DNA from: Pseudomonas sp. BSw22131
GTDB lineage: Bacteria > Pseudomonadota > Gammaproteobacteria > Pseudomonadales > Pseudomonadaceae
Direction of reading: 5' to 3'
DNA: 64,000 nt
Assembly (NCBI RefSeq): GCF_026810445.1
Contig: NZ_CP113949.1
Span: 5,321,501-5,385,500 of the forward strand
Part shown: piece after piece, positions 16,758 to 26,065 of the stretch
How positions within the stretch are numbered: the first letter of the stretch is position 1
Layout: every line of letters starts with the position of its first letter
Notes under the pieces: model-generated
Databases searched by the model: none
What the model was told of the DNA's origin: nothing
Seen by the model: only the letters and a program-made list of their open reading frames with translations
Program-made: the position numbers and the translations under genes

Positions 16758-17952
16758 TCCGGTATTCCTCTACAGCTTCAATCAGCGCGTCGAGGATGTC
16801 GGCGCTTTCGCCAATCACAGAGAGATCTGCCCGTTTGATCATGTCGCAACCAGGATCGAGATTGATCGCCACGACCTTGTCGCACGCGCCAATGCCTTGC
16901 AGGTGCTGAATCGCGCCAGAGATCCCCACGGCCACATAAACCCTGGCCGTGACCCACGTTCCGGACGCGCCCACCTGGCGATCCCGTGCCATGAAGCCAT
17001 CATCGACCGCCACGCGAGACGCGCCTTCAGTGGCGCCCAATGCCTGGGCGGTGCGATGGAACAAATCCCAGTCCTTCACCCCATTGCCGCCGGAAAAGAT
17101 GAACTCCGCTTCAGCCATGGGGATAAGTGCAGGATCGACCGCAACCGCGCCCAAATCCTCGATACGGGGCAAGCTGCGCGCCACGGTTGTGGATAACTCA
17201 ACGGCCAGTGCTTCATGACGGGTTTCACTGACGGGCTCCGCGCACTCGGCAGCGGCGAGAATGAGTCGTGAAACCGGCCGGGCCAGGTCTTCGCGACCGG
17301 CGCCAGCTCGGCCCGTGGCGATCTCATCCTTGATCTGCCAGACGCGGGTAGCGGGCCGCTCACCGATGCTTGCCGCAAAACGACGACCCAACTCACCACC
17401 GCCACTGCGACTGTCCGGCAGCAGCCAGTGACGTGGCACAAGCTGGTTATCCACAGCCCGCAAACCCTGTACGCGCTGTTCAGGCGAATAGCCGTTGAAC
17501 TCATCACCTTCCAGCACCAACAAGCGATCAACGCCTGCGGTCTCGAAAGCGCTCTCTTTATGCTCGCCAAACACGATGGCCAACACTGCGCCGTCGCGGC
17601 CAGCCATGCTGTGGGCGAGGCCCAGTAAATCTCGGTCGTGACTGCTCAAGCGGCCACCGACCATGTCTGGCACCACAGCGATGTAAAACGCTGGTTCGGC
17701 AACTTTGTGCAGTGGCAATTGCACTTCGACAGCAGCGGAGCGTTTGACCGCCCCGCCTTGTTGCGCGCCAGTGCGGTCGATCCGCTTGATGCCGTTTGGC
17801 CCGATGAAACCTGCGCCGTGAACGTTTTTGCGCATCAGGCCGTTGGGCCCCATCCAGCTGGCTTGCTCGGGCTGCATGGCGGCGTGCAGCGGATGCAGGC
17901 GGTTGCGGGCAATCCATTCAGCGCGGGGGTCACGGCGGATAATGTCGCTCAT
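16732..17952 (-). CDS. etfA: Electron transfer flavoprotein alpha subunit for dimethylglycine catabolism
   Basis: ETF alpha/FixB-type protein of 406 residues. The C-terminal FAD-binding domain carries the family signature VYVAVGISGAIQHLQGIGAC and NLDPGCDMIKRADLSVIG. The N-terminal extension (~80 residues with basic and Gly-rich runs) is longer than in fatty-acid-oxidation ETFs and is normal for this betaine-linked subgroup. ATG 17952 shares one base with the dgcB stop. It overlaps etfB at the other end, consistent with one polycistron. Two perfect TTATCCACA motifs (17188 inverted, 17447) fall in the coding sequence. Confidence 0.92.
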   Translation of the reverse strand: MSDIIRRDPRAEWIARNRLHPLHAAMQPEQASWMGPNGLMRKNVHGAGFIGPNGIKRIDRTGAQQGGAVKRSAAVEVQLPLHKVAEPAFYIAVVPDMVGGRLSSHDRDLLGLAHSMAGRDGAVLAIVFGEHKESAFETAGVDRLLVLEGDEFNGYSPEQRVQGLRAVDNQLVPRHWLLPDSRSGGGELGRRFAASIGERPATRVWQIKDEIATGRAGAGREDLARPVSRLILAAAECAEPVSETRHEALAVELSTTVARSLPRIEDLGAVAVDPALIPMAEAEFIFSGGNGVKDWDLFHRTAQALGATEGASRVAVDDGFMARDRQVGASGTWVTARVYVAVGISGAIQHLQGIGACDKVVAINLDPGCDMIKRADLSVIGESADILDALIEAVEEYRNGAKRDAA

Positions 17953-19898
17953 CAGTGGGCCTCCGCTGGTTCACGTTTGATCGGCGCTGGTTTGGCGGGC
18001 TGCGCGTCTTCTATCAAGGCATCGGCGACCAGTTCCGCGATGTCCTTGATCAACGGGCGGGGCTCGACTACACCCTCAAGCATTGCCGTGCACTGTGGAC
18101 AACCCACCGCCACCAGTTCGGCGCCGGTTTCACGGATGTCTTCCATGCGCATGTCAGGAATACGCTGCTTGCCGGGAATGTCGGTAATCGGCGCACCGCC
18201 TCCGCCTCCGCAACAGCGAGAGCGGAAACCCGACCGGACCATTTCCTTGACCTCGATACCCAGCGCACGCAGCACTTCACGCGGCGCTTCGTATTCGCCG
18301 TTATAACGGCCCAGGTAGCACGGATCGTGGTACGTCACGCGGGTGCCTTTGTGCTGGCCGAGGTTCAGGGCCTTGTCACCAATCAGCTCCGCCATGTACG
18401 TGCTGTGATGCTGCACCAGGTAGTTGCCATCGAACGCGCCGTATTCGTTTTTCAGCACATGAAAGCTGTGCGGATCGCAGGTAACGATGCGCTTGAAGCT
18501 GTACTTGGCAAGCGTCTGAATGTTGCGTTTGGCAAGCATCTGAAAAGTCGCTTCATCACCCAGACGACGCGCCACATCACCGCTGTCACGCTCTTCCAGG
18601 CCGAGTACTGCGAAGTCGACCTTGGCCGCTTTCAGTACTTTGACGAATGCGCGAAGAGTACGTTGGTTGCGCATGTCGAACGCGCCATCACCGACCCAGA
18701 ACAGCACGTCGACCGCTTTCTTGTCGCTCAGCAGATTGAGGTTCAAATCCGCTGCCCAGTTCATCCGGCCGCCCGGCGCAAAACCGCCCGGGTTGTCGGT
18801 GGCGATGAGGTTTTCCAGAACTTCGGCGCCCTTGTTTGGCGTCGCGCCCTTTTCCAGCGTGAGGTGACGGCGCATGTCGACGATGGCGTCCACGTGTTCG
18901 ATCATCATCGGGCATTCTTCCACGCACGCGCGGCAGGTGGTGCAGGACCATAGCGTTTCGGCATCTACCAGACCGTTGACGATGGGTTGATGGGGATTGC
19001 CGCCGTGTTCGCCTATTGCTTTGCCGGGATAAGGGCTACCTGCGAACTTCGCATCGGTGCCACCAGCAAGGCCTACAACCATGTCCTGAATCAGCTTTTT
19101 CGGGTTCAGCGGCTGGCCTGCGGCGTAGGCAGGGCAAGCCGCTTCGCACTTGCCGCATTGCACGCAGGCGTCGAAGCCGAGCAGTTGGTTCCAGGTAAAA
19201 TCCTTGGGTTTTTCCACGCCCAACGGCGCTGTCGGGTCAGACAGGTCCAGCGGTTTCAAACCGGTTGAGCGACCGCCACCAAAGCGTTCGGCGCGGCGGT
19301 GCCAGGCCAGGTGTAACGCGCCAGCGAAGGCGTGCTTCATCGGACCGCCCCAGGTCATGCCGAGGAACAATTCCGAAACGCCCCACAACACGCCAATCCC
19401 CAGGATGACAGCCAGCACCCAGCCACCGAAGTCAGCCGGGAGAATGCCCGCGACTGGCAACGTCAGCAGAAAGAAGCTCGCAGAAAACGCCAGCAGGCTT
19501 TTCGGCAGACGCATCCACGGGCCTTTTGACAGGCGAGCCGGTGGATCAAGACGACGCAAGAACATGAAGATAGCGCCCACGAACATCGCCGCTGACGCAA
19601 TCAACAGCGCGAAACCGAGGATGCGGCTGTGCAGCCCAAAGCCGTGGACCAGAATCGCCAGTACGATGGACGCCACGGCGCCGCCTGCTGTGGCGACGTG
19701 CGTGTTGGCGATGTACTTATCCCGCGCCACGACATGGTGCAGATCGACCATATAGCGCTTGGGCATCGCCAGCAGGCCGCCGAGCAGATCGACCTTGGAT
19801 GCACGACCGTTGCGCCACAGCATCACCCGCCGCGCAGCACCCAACACAGCCAGCGCCAGGGCTGCGAACAACAAGATGGGAAGAAGGGTGTTTAACAT
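17952..19898 (-). CDS. dgcB: Dimethylglycine demethylase iron-sulfur subunit DgcB
   Basis: Membrane-associated iron-sulfur protein (648 residues), partner of DgcA in oxidation of dimethylglycine to sarcosine. Several hydrophobic segments fill the first ~190 residues. Two 4Fe-4S motifs follow, CVQCGKCEAACP and CTTCRACVEECP. A CCG-type domain with CCGGGGGAP is near the C-terminus, as in heterodisulfide-reductase-like proteins. I start at ATG 19898 (MLNTLLPILLFAAL), preceded by GAGG. Extending to 19919 would read into the intergenic repeat. It sits between dgcA and etfA, so electrons plausibly pass through it to or from EtfAB. Confidence 0.92.
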   Translation of the reverse strand: MLNTLLPILLFAALALAVLGAARRVMLWRNGRASKVDLLGGLLAMPKRYMVDLHHVVARDKYIANTHVATAGGAVASIVLAILVHGFGLHSRILGFALLIASAAMFVGAIFMFLRRLDPPARLSKGPWMRLPKSLLAFSASFFLLTLPVAGILPADFGGWVLAVILGIGVLWGVSELFLGMTWGGPMKHAFAGALHLAWHRRAERFGGGRSTGLKPLDLSDPTAPLGVEKPKDFTWNQLLGFDACVQCGKCEAACPAYAAGQPLNPKKLIQDMVVGLAGGTDAKFAGSPYPGKAIGEHGGNPHQPIVNGLVDAETLWSCTTCRACVEECPMMIEHVDAIVDMRRHLTLEKGATPNKGAEVLENLIATDNPGGFAPGGRMNWAADLNLNLLSDKKAVDVLFWVGDGAFDMRNQRTLRAFVKVLKAAKVDFAVLGLEERDSGDVARRLGDEATFQMLAKRNIQTLAKYSFKRIVTCDPHSFHVLKNEYGAFDGNYLVQHHSTYMAELIGDKALNLGQHKGTRVTYHDPCYLGRYNGEYEAPREVLRALGIEVKEMVRSGFRSRCCGGGGGAPITDIPGKQRIPDMRMEDIRETGAELVAVGCPQCTAMLEGVVEPRPLIKDIAELVADALIEDAQPAKPAPIKREPAEAH

Positions 19899-19904
19899 TG
19901 AGGT

Positions 19905-20000
19905 GCCCTCAAGCTGCAAGCTTCAAGCTACGAGCTGCAAGAAAGAGCAGCGATAACAGCCGTGCTTTCACTTGCAGCTTGAGGCTTGCAGCTTGTGGCT
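19905..20000. repeat. AGCTTGCAGCT-type inverted repeat
   Basis: CAAGCTGCAAGCTTCAAGCT on one side and its inverse CTTGCAGCTTGAGGCTTGCAG on the other flank a ~40-bp centre. It lies between dgcA and dgcB within the operon, so it may form an RNA hairpin that changes the dgcA:dgcB ratio. Related sequence recurs near 49.88 kb. Confidence 0.75.
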
Positions 20001-20004
20001 GCTG

Positions 20005-22065
20005 TTAGAAGTCTTTACACAGCCGAAGCGCGTCATAAATAGCCGCATGCGTATTACGCTGCGCCACGCAATCACCAATCCGAAACAGCAGATAACCATC
20101 ACCTGGCTGGCTCAACGACGGCTGTGGCTGGATCGCAAACAACGCCTCGATGTCGATCTGGCCCTTGTTGCGCGAATCTTCCTTCAGGCCGTAATACAGC
20201 GCTTCGTCGGGACGCACGCCGTTCTCCACCACCACCTGATCGACCACACGCTCTTCCTTGGCGCCGGTGTATTCGTTTTCAAGCACCGCCACCAGCTTGT
20301 CGCCTTCGCGATAGACCTTCTCCAGCATCATGTCGCCGGTCATGATCACTTCTTTGGGGTACATGCTGCGGTAGTAGGTCGGGAACGACGTACCACCGAT
20401 GGCAACGCCCGGCTTGATGTCGTCGGTAACGATCTCGACCTGGCAGCCTTTGTCGGCCAGAAAGTCAGCCGTGGACATGCCGGTGAACTCGCAAATGGTG
20501 TCGTAGACCAGCACGTTCTTACCCGGCGCAACTTTGCCGTCGAGGATGTCCCAGCTGCTGACGACCAAGCCTTCAGCGGCCCCCCAATGCTCGTTCTGCT
20601 CGATAAACGGATGACCGCCCACCGCAAGCACCACCACGTCCGGGCGCAGATCCATGATGGTCGCGATGTCTGCCGCCGTGCCCAGGCGCAGATCGACTTT
20701 CAAGCGCACCAGTTCCAGCTGAAACCAACGTGTGATGCCCGCAATCTGATCGCGCTGCGGTGCTTTCGAGGCCGTTGTGATCTGCCCACCGATGGCGTCT
20801 TTCTTCTCGAACAACGTGACGTCGTGGCCACGCTCCGCCGAAACGCGCGCCGCTTCCATCCCGGCAGGGCCCGCACCCACGATCACCACTTTGCGCTTCA
20901 CGCCGGTGGTCTTCTCGATGATGTGCGGCACACCCATGTATTCCCGCGAGGTTGCAGCGTTCTGGATGCACAGCACGTCCAGCCCTTGATACTGGCGATC
21001 GATGCAGTAGTTGGCGCCCACGCACTGCTTGATCTGGTCAACCTGACCGGCCTTGATTTTGGCGATCAGGTGCGGGTCGGCGATGTGGGCACGGGTCATG
21101 CCGACCATGTCGACGTAGCCGCCTTCCAGAATACGTGTGGCCTGATTCGGATCCTTGATGTTCTGCGCGTGCAGCACTGGCGCCTTGACCACTTCCTTGA
21201 TACCAGCGGCCAAGTGCAAAAACGGCTCCGGTGGATAACTCATGTTCGGGATGACGTTGGCCAGGGTGTTGTGGGTGTCGCAACCGGAGCCCACGACGCC
21301 GAGGAAGTCGATCATGCCGGTCTGGTCGTAGTACTTGGCGATCTCCTTCATGTCCTCATGGCTCAGGCCATCCGGGTGGAATTCATCACCACAGATACGC
21401 AGGCCGACGCAGAAATCCGGACCGACTTCCTTGCGCACGGCCTTGATCACTTCCAGGCCGAAACGCATGCGGTTTTCGAAGCTGCCGCCCCATTCGTCGG
21501 TGCGTTTGTTAACGCGCGGGCTCCAGAACTGGTCGATCATGTGCTGGTGAACAGCCGACAGTTCAACGCCGTCCAGGCCGCCCGCTTTAGCGCGGGCCGC
21601 AGCGCTGGCGTAGTTGCCGATCACGCGCCAGATTTCTTCTGGCTCGATGGTTTTACAGGTTGCGCGGTGCACCGGCTCACGGATGCCCGACGGCGACAGC
21701 AGCGTCGGCCAGTGGTCCCCGTCCCAACGCGAGCGACGGCCCATGTGGGTGATCTGAATCATGATCTTGGCGCCGTGCTTGTGCATGGCGTCGGCAAGAT
21801 TCTGGAAGTGCGGGATGATTTTGTCGGTCGCCAGGTTGACCGATTTCCACCAGCCTTGAGGGCTGTCGATGGCGACGCTGGATGACCCGCCGCAAATCGC
21901 CAGGCCGATGCCACCCTTGGCTTTTTCCTCGTAGTACTTCACGTAGCGGTCGGTGGTCATGCCGCCATCAGTGGCGTAAACCTCGGCGTGCGCGGTACTG
22001 AGAACGCGGTTGCGGATCGTCAATTTGCCGATTTGAATCGGTTGAAACATCGCTTCGAAAGCCAT
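20005..22065 (-). CDS. dgcA: Dimethylglycine demethylase flavin subunit DgcA
   Basis: Old-yellow-enzyme/dienoyl-CoA-reductase-type flavoprotein (686 residues) that demethylates dimethylglycine to sarcosine. The N-terminal TIM barrel with FMN spans ~1-370. The cysteine-containing cluster region GANYCIDRQYQGLDVLCIQNA follows at ~345. A FAD/NAD domain with KVVIVGAGPAGMEAARVSAERG follows near 390. ATG 22065 is 15 bp after the preceding gene's stop, so it is in an operon with it. The name follows the Pseudomonas aeruginosa gene order, which matches here. Confidence 0.93.
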   Translation of the reverse strand: MAFEAMFQPIQIGKLTIRNRVLSTAHAEVYATDGGMTTDRYVKYYEEKAKGGIGLAICGGSSSVAIDSPQGWWKSVNLATDKIIPHFQNLADAMHKHGAKIMIQITHMGRRSRWDGDHWPTLLSPSGIREPVHRATCKTIEPEEIWRVIGNYASAAARAKAGGLDGVELSAVHQHMIDQFWSPRVNKRTDEWGGSFENRMRFGLEVIKAVRKEVGPDFCVGLRICGDEFHPDGLSHEDMKEIAKYYDQTGMIDFLGVVGSGCDTHNTLANVIPNMSYPPEPFLHLAAGIKEVVKAPVLHAQNIKDPNQATRILEGGYVDMVGMTRAHIADPHLIAKIKAGQVDQIKQCVGANYCIDRQYQGLDVLCIQNAATSREYMGVPHIIEKTTGVKRKVVIVGAGPAGMEAARVSAERGHDVTLFEKKDAIGGQITTASKAPQRDQIAGITRWFQLELVRLKVDLRLGTAADIATIMDLRPDVVVLAVGGHPFIEQNEHWGAAEGLVVSSWDILDGKVAPGKNVLVYDTICEFTGMSTADFLADKGCQVEIVTDDIKPGVAIGGTSFPTYYRSMYPKEVIMTGDMMLEKVYREGDKLVAVLENEYTGAKEERVVDQVVVENGVRPDEALYYGLKEDSRNKGQIDIEALFAIQPQPSLSQPGDGYLLFRIGDCVAQRNTHAAIYDALRLCKDF

Positions 22066-22080
22066 GACAGAAACCTCGAC

Positions 22081-22611
22081 TTACAACGGCTTGACGATAA
22101 ATAGGCCGTCGTCGTGGCCTTCTTCCGAACCGCCGTAAACCTGCTCGGCCACGGTGCGGATTTTGCTGCCGCTGGCTTCCAGCACCTGGTCCATGGCACC
22201 GGCAAACCAGCCGGTGAACATGTAATCGACCTTGCGTCCGACCTTGCCGTAGACGTAGACGAACGCGGAGTGCTCAAGCTTGACGCTGGCGGTGCCCTTT
22301 TCCAGATCGATGTCCTGGATCTTGAACAGGCCCCAGCCACGCTGCGAGAGGCGGTTCATGTAGTGCTCGAACACCGCAGCGCCTTCAAGGCCGTGGCATT
22401 CAGCTTCTTTTTCGCACCAGTGCCAGGCGGATTTGTAGCCGGCTTTGTAAAGGATTTCCGCGTAGGCGTCGGCGCCCAGCACCTCTTCAATGCCCATGTG
22501 GTTGTTAACGAAGAAGTGACGTGGGACGTAGAGCATTGGCAACGCATCGGAAGTCCAGACACCGGTTTCGCTGTCGACTTCGATTGGCAGTTGCGGGGCG
22601 ATTTTGGCCAT
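22081..22611 (-). CDS. DUF5943 protein of the betaine catabolic operon
   Basis: A soluble 176-residue protein always found beside dgcA in pseudomonads. It contains LPMLYVPRHFFVNNHMGIEE and HWCEKEAECHGLEG, and resembles V4R/heme-NO-binding-like small-molecule sensor or accessory domains (the DUF5943 family). It has no signal peptide or membrane segment. It lies 15 bp before dgcA. A role in maturation or as an accessory subunit of DgcAB is plausible but not shown by the sequence. Confidence 0.75.
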   Translation of the reverse strand: MAKIAPQLPIEVDSETGVWTSDALPMLYVPRHFFVNNHMGIEEVLGADAYAEILYKAGYKSAWHWCEKEAECHGLEGAAVFEHYMNRLSQRGWGLFKIQDIDLEKGTASVKLEHSAFVYVYGKVGRKVDYMFTGWFAGAMDQVLEASGSKIRTVAEQVYGGSEEGHDDGLFIVKPL

Positions 22612-22826
22612 GGAAACTTAACTCCAGAAATTCGTAGGTGAACAAAGCAACCGCTTTGCCTTAAACAATAAAGTTGTCCGCGGGTGGTTTCAGAGCCGTA
22701 GCGAGCAAGGCCAAGAGCAAGGAAGAACCGGAGCGAAGGCGAGGCAGTGCTTCATGTACGGCGAGCCTTTCGCGAGGATCTGACGCAGCTATTGGTCTGC
22801 GCAGTAGGCTATGGAGCCGCCCACCA

Positions 22827-23804
22827 CTATTCGCCCCAGACGTCCGCCAGGACGCGCACCCAGTTTTCGCCCATGATCTTGCGCACCACGCGCTCGGGGT
22901 GGCCGCGCTTGAGCAGGGTCTCGGTCAGATTGGGGAACTCACCCACGGTGCGGATGCCCAGCGGGTTGATGATCTTGCCGAAGCTGGTCAGGCGACGGGC
23001 ATAGCCCTTGTCGTGAGTCAGGTACTCGAAGAAGTCCTGGCCGTGGCCCTGAGTGAAGTCGGTGCCGATGCCGATGGCGTCTTCGCCGACAAGGTTCATC
23101 ACGTACTCGATGGCTTCGGCGTAGTCGTCGATGGTCGAATCGATGCCCTTGGCGAGGAACGGCGCGAACATGGTCACGCCGACAAAACCGCCGTGGTCAG
23201 CAATAAACTTGAGTTCGGCGTCGGATTTGTTGCGCGGGTGCTCTTTGAGACCCGAAGGCAGGCAGTGGGAATAAGTCACTGGCTTTTTGGATTCGAGGAT
23301 GACTTCTTCGCTGGTCTTGGAACCCACGTGGGACAGGTCGCACATCACGCCGACGCGGTTCATTTCGGCGACGATCTCGCGACCGAAACCCGACAACCCG
23401 CCATCACGCTCGTAGCAACCGGTGCCAACGAGGTTCTGGGTGTTGTAGCACATCTGCACAATGCCAACGCCGAGCTGCTTGAAGATCTCGACGTAGCCGA
23501 TCTGGTCTTCATAGGCATGCGCGTTCTGGAAGCCGAACAGGATGCCGGTCTTGCCCTGCTCCTTGGCTTTGCGGATGTCGGCGGTATTGCGCACCTGTAT
23601 CACCAGGTCGCTGTTTTCGCGGATCAGTTTCTGGCTCGACGCGATGCTGTTGACGGTCTGCTGAAAACCTTCCCACACCGACACCGTGCAGTTGGCCATG
23701 GTCAGGCCGCCTTTGCGCATATCTTCGAACAGCTCACGGTTCCACTTGGCAATGATCAGCCCGTCAATAACGATGCTGTCGGCGTGCAATTCGGCTGGGC
23801 TCAT
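22827..23804 (-). CDS. Membrane-dipeptidase family (M19) hydrolase
   Basis: A 325-residue renal-dipeptidase-family metallohydrolase. The start holds the HADSIVIDGLIIA region where the usual HxD metal ligands lie. Further expected features are CDLSHVGSKT and the histidine-containing SHCLPSGLKEHPRNKSD. There is no signal peptide, so the protein is cytoplasmic. It is first in the order dipeptidase - DUF5943 - dgcA - dgcB - etfA - etfB, though a 215-bp gap follows it. In Pseudomonas aeruginosa the corresponding gene belongs to the betaine-induced set. The natural substrate is not established. Confidence 0.85.
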   Translation of the reverse strand: MSPAELHADSIVIDGLIIAKWNRELFEDMRKGGLTMANCTVSVWEGFQQTVNSIASSQKLIRENSDLVIQVRNTADIRKAKEQGKTGILFGFQNAHAYEDQIGYVEIFKQLGVGIVQMCYNTQNLVGTGCYERDGGLSGFGREIVAEMNRVGVMCDLSHVGSKTSEEVILESKKPVTYSHCLPSGLKEHPRNKSDAELKFIADHGGFVGVTMFAPFLAKGIDSTIDDYAEAIEYVMNLVGEDAIGIGTDFTQGHGQDFFEYLTHDKGYARRLTSFGKIINPLGIRTVGEFPNLTETLLKRGHPERVVRKIMGENWVRVLADVWGE

Positions 23805-24275
23805 CAGGCTGTCCCCTTTGGCTAATCACGCGCCGAATCGTGTGCCGGCGCTTTGGGGCCAGCATATGCCTGAGGGTCATGGGAGCCGGGTGCAAAAACG
23901 ACAAGGGGCTTGCCGAAAGCGTCAAGAAACGACAAAGGGTGGATGGGGCCGACAGCGCGGCAGCTTGTTACCGAATCACAAGCGAGTGCGGGACGGCATC
24001 GCGACTTGAGGTCGAGAAAATCTTCAAACGCCGCACAGATCAATGGCTCCTCGGCTCACAAGAGGCTCTGGAGAGAAAAAAATAATTTCCACGACGCCTA
24101 TCCGCATTACGTCACCAATCACACCAAGGCCTAAGAAACGCTGTTGCGGATATGAGCATTGAGCACGTCGAACTTCTCGGCGGAGCGACGCCCCAGCGGC
24201 AAGCTCGCTTTGAGGGAGAAACAGGTTTGCATGCGATTATTGATAAAAGTGTAGGGCTCAGACACTGGGCAACCC
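23805..24275. other. Upstream region of the dipeptidase-dgc operon
   Basis: A 470-bp gap. Frames here lack ribosome sites and family resemblance. A direct repeat, AAACGACAAGG (23896) and AAACGACAAAGG (~23928), lies ~90-125 bp upstream of the dipeptidase start. Its position would suit an activator site for the operon, but this is a guess. The part nearest hcp contains nothing I can name. Confidence 0.35.
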
Positions 24276-24764
24276 TCAGGAATAAATCTTGTTTTTAATG
24301 CGATCCCAACCGCCTGCCACGTTTCCGCCGCCACTACCGTCGCTGCGGCGCTGCTGTGTGTAATTAGTTTTGATACGGCCGTAATCCAGCTGAATCACTT
24401 CCCGGGGCACGCCATCACTTGCGCTCTGGGAATAGTCCGAAATGATCACTTCTTCCAGAACCACCTCGTAGTATTTGAGCTTGTCACCACCGGCGCGGTG
24501 CACCGCAATGGTCACCTTCGCAAAATGCTGGCCGGAGCAACTGGCCTACATCAGCTTGCAACTCGCAGCATCCAGGAACTTGGTGAAGTTGAACGTCGTC
24601 ATCGTCGTTCGGCCAGACGATGCGCCGCCGGCAGAGCTGGCCGCGGCAGATGTACTTTGGTGGGTGCCAAAGTTGTAGCCGAGGATCTCAATCCAGTTTT
24701 TATGCTTTTCGTCGAGGCTCTCGCCCGCGATGCCGTCGAATTGTATGTACGCATCAAGCGCCAT
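24276..24764 (-). pseudogene. hcp: Type VI secretion tube protein Hcp, interrupted by one stop codon
   Basis: Hcp forms the tube of type VI secretion systems. Both halves are in one frame: MALDAYIQFDGIAGESLDEK through DAASCKLM, then a TAG at 24546-24548, then SGQHFAKVTIAVHRAGGDKL to the end NKIYS. The expected codon at the stop is GAG, so one base change explains it. Without the stop the length is 162 residues, normal for Hcp. The ribosome site (AGGGAG) is intact and no frameshift is present. No other T6SS gene is nearby, so this was an orphan hcp. It may be a recent inactivation or a sequencing error. Confidence 0.88.
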
Positions 24765-25090
24765 TGCTTTCTCCCTGATTAGCGTGCGTTTAGTAAGTCG
24801 CACTCTTTGTCCGTAGTGCGACGGATGCTATCGGAATAACTTTGATACGCGAACCCTCGACGGCATTTTCAGAGAATTCCCAAGGCCGCGTCACATTTCT
24901 AAACAGCCAACTCCAGAACCCTGCGCTGGGCGCTGAACGCACGGAATCATTCAACCGAGCCTGAAAAACGACCGAATGCGTCTATAAACGACGCCCTTCG
25001 ACGACCGCTCAAGAGCGTCGGCATTTGATCACTGTTCTTTGCCGCGCGCTTGGGCGAGAATCCGACGCATTACTGAATCGGGACGACGCA
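24765..25090. other. Intergenic region between hcp and the LprI-like gene
   Basis: About 325 bp holding divergent upstream regions. AT content rises near 24780-24900. No protein gene, repeat or clear hairpin stands out. Confidence 0.35.
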
Positions 25091-25495
25091 ATGAAAACGA
25101 TTTTGCTGGCTTTGGCTCTATTCGCGACAGGCGCCCATGCAGCCCAAAACCCTGACTCCACGCCGTGCGATGGTGTCGACGAAGACAAACAGACGCTGGA
25201 GTGCTCGGTGTACAGCCGAGACACCGCCGTCAAACTGCTCGATGAGAACTTTCAAAACCTGCTGGAGCGCGTGGATACTCAGTTCGGTGCCAACAAGGCT
25301 CAGGCCGATGAGCTCAAGGCCAAGTTGAAAACTGCGCAGGATGCGTGGAAGAAACTGCGTGACGCCGATTGCGCAGTAGAAGTGTTCCCAGACAAGCCCG
25401 GCACCAAGGATTACAACATCAGCCAGAATGACTGCCTGGCGCGCACCAGTGACGAGCGATCCGAGTATCTGGAGTCCATCGCTCAATCGGAATGA
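25091..25495 (+). CDS. Periplasmic LprI/DUF1311-family protein
   Basis: A 134-residue secreted protein. A signal peptide (MKTILLALALFATGAHA) leads into a mostly helical domain with four cysteines in the DUF1311/LprI arrangement (PCDGVDEDKQTLEC and later DADCAVEV, NDCLA). The mycobacterial LprI protein inhibits lysozyme; other members are of unknown role. I chose ATG 25091 because the signal peptide begins there. It is followed 48 bp later by the DUF3010 gene in the same direction. Confidence 0.82.
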   Translation: MKTILLALALFATGAHAAQNPDSTPCDGVDEDKQTLECSVYSRDTAVKLLDENFQNLLERVDTQFGANKAQADELKAKLKTAQDAWKKLRDADCAVEVFPDKPGTKDYNISQNDCLARTSDERSEYLESIAQSE

Positions 25496-25543
25496 TCGTC
25501 AAATGAGATACCCTGACGGGCTTCACGAACTCAGGGCGTTTCC

Positions 25544-25966
25544 ATGAAAATCTGTGGTGTAGAAATCAAAGGCAGCGAAGCCATTTTCGCTGTCGCCTCC
25601 CGCGCAAACGACGCACTCGAACACCTGCCATTGGCCACCAAGAAGATCGCCCTCGAAGACGACGATGAGTCGGCCAACGTAAAAGCCTTCAGCGCATTGA
25701 TCGGCAAGTTCGTGCGCAACAACGACATCACGCAAATCGCGATCAAGAAACGCAGCAAGAAAGGCGAGTTTGCAGGCGGTCCGACCACGTTCAAGATTGA
25801 AACAATCTTCCAACTGCTGGACGACTGTGAGGTGACGCTGCTGTCGCCCCAGACCATCAACGCACAGTTCAAAAAGCATAATTTCGAACTGCCCGCAGCG
25901 CTGAACAAGTATCAGCACGAGGCTTATAAAGCCGCGTGCTCGGCGTTGATGAGGACCGGGAAGTAG
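25544..25966 (+). CDS. DUF3010 family protein
   Basis: A 140-residue cytoplasmic protein starting MKICGVEIKGSEAIFAV, which matches the DUF3010 family in length and opening. These proteins have an RNase H/Ruv-like fold by resemblance of the first strand, but no activity is established. It is well conserved among gamma-proteobacteria. It may be co-transcribed with the preceding gene. Confidence 0.8.
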   Translation: MKICGVEIKGSEAIFAVASRANDALEHLPLATKKIALEDDDESANVKAFSALIGKFVRNNDITQIAIKKRSKKGEFAGGPTTFKIETIFQLLDDCEVTLLSPQTINAQFKKHNFELPAALNKYQHEAYKAACSALMRTGK

Positions 25967-26065
25967 CGTTGCAGGAGATTCCCCTTTTCCCTGCCGTCGC
26001 GCTATCGGGTAGCAAACGGAGGTCTGTGGGAGGAAGCCAGTTCGGCGGTGGATAAGAGCGCGCGC

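Noticed and set aside
23822..24085. Short frames on both strands upstream of the dipeptidase
   Set aside because: They overlap each other, lack ribosome sites and look random.
24131..24334. A 67-residue minus-strand frame at the 3' end of hcp
   Set aside because: It overlaps the hcp end in another frame, and no ribosome site or family is seen.
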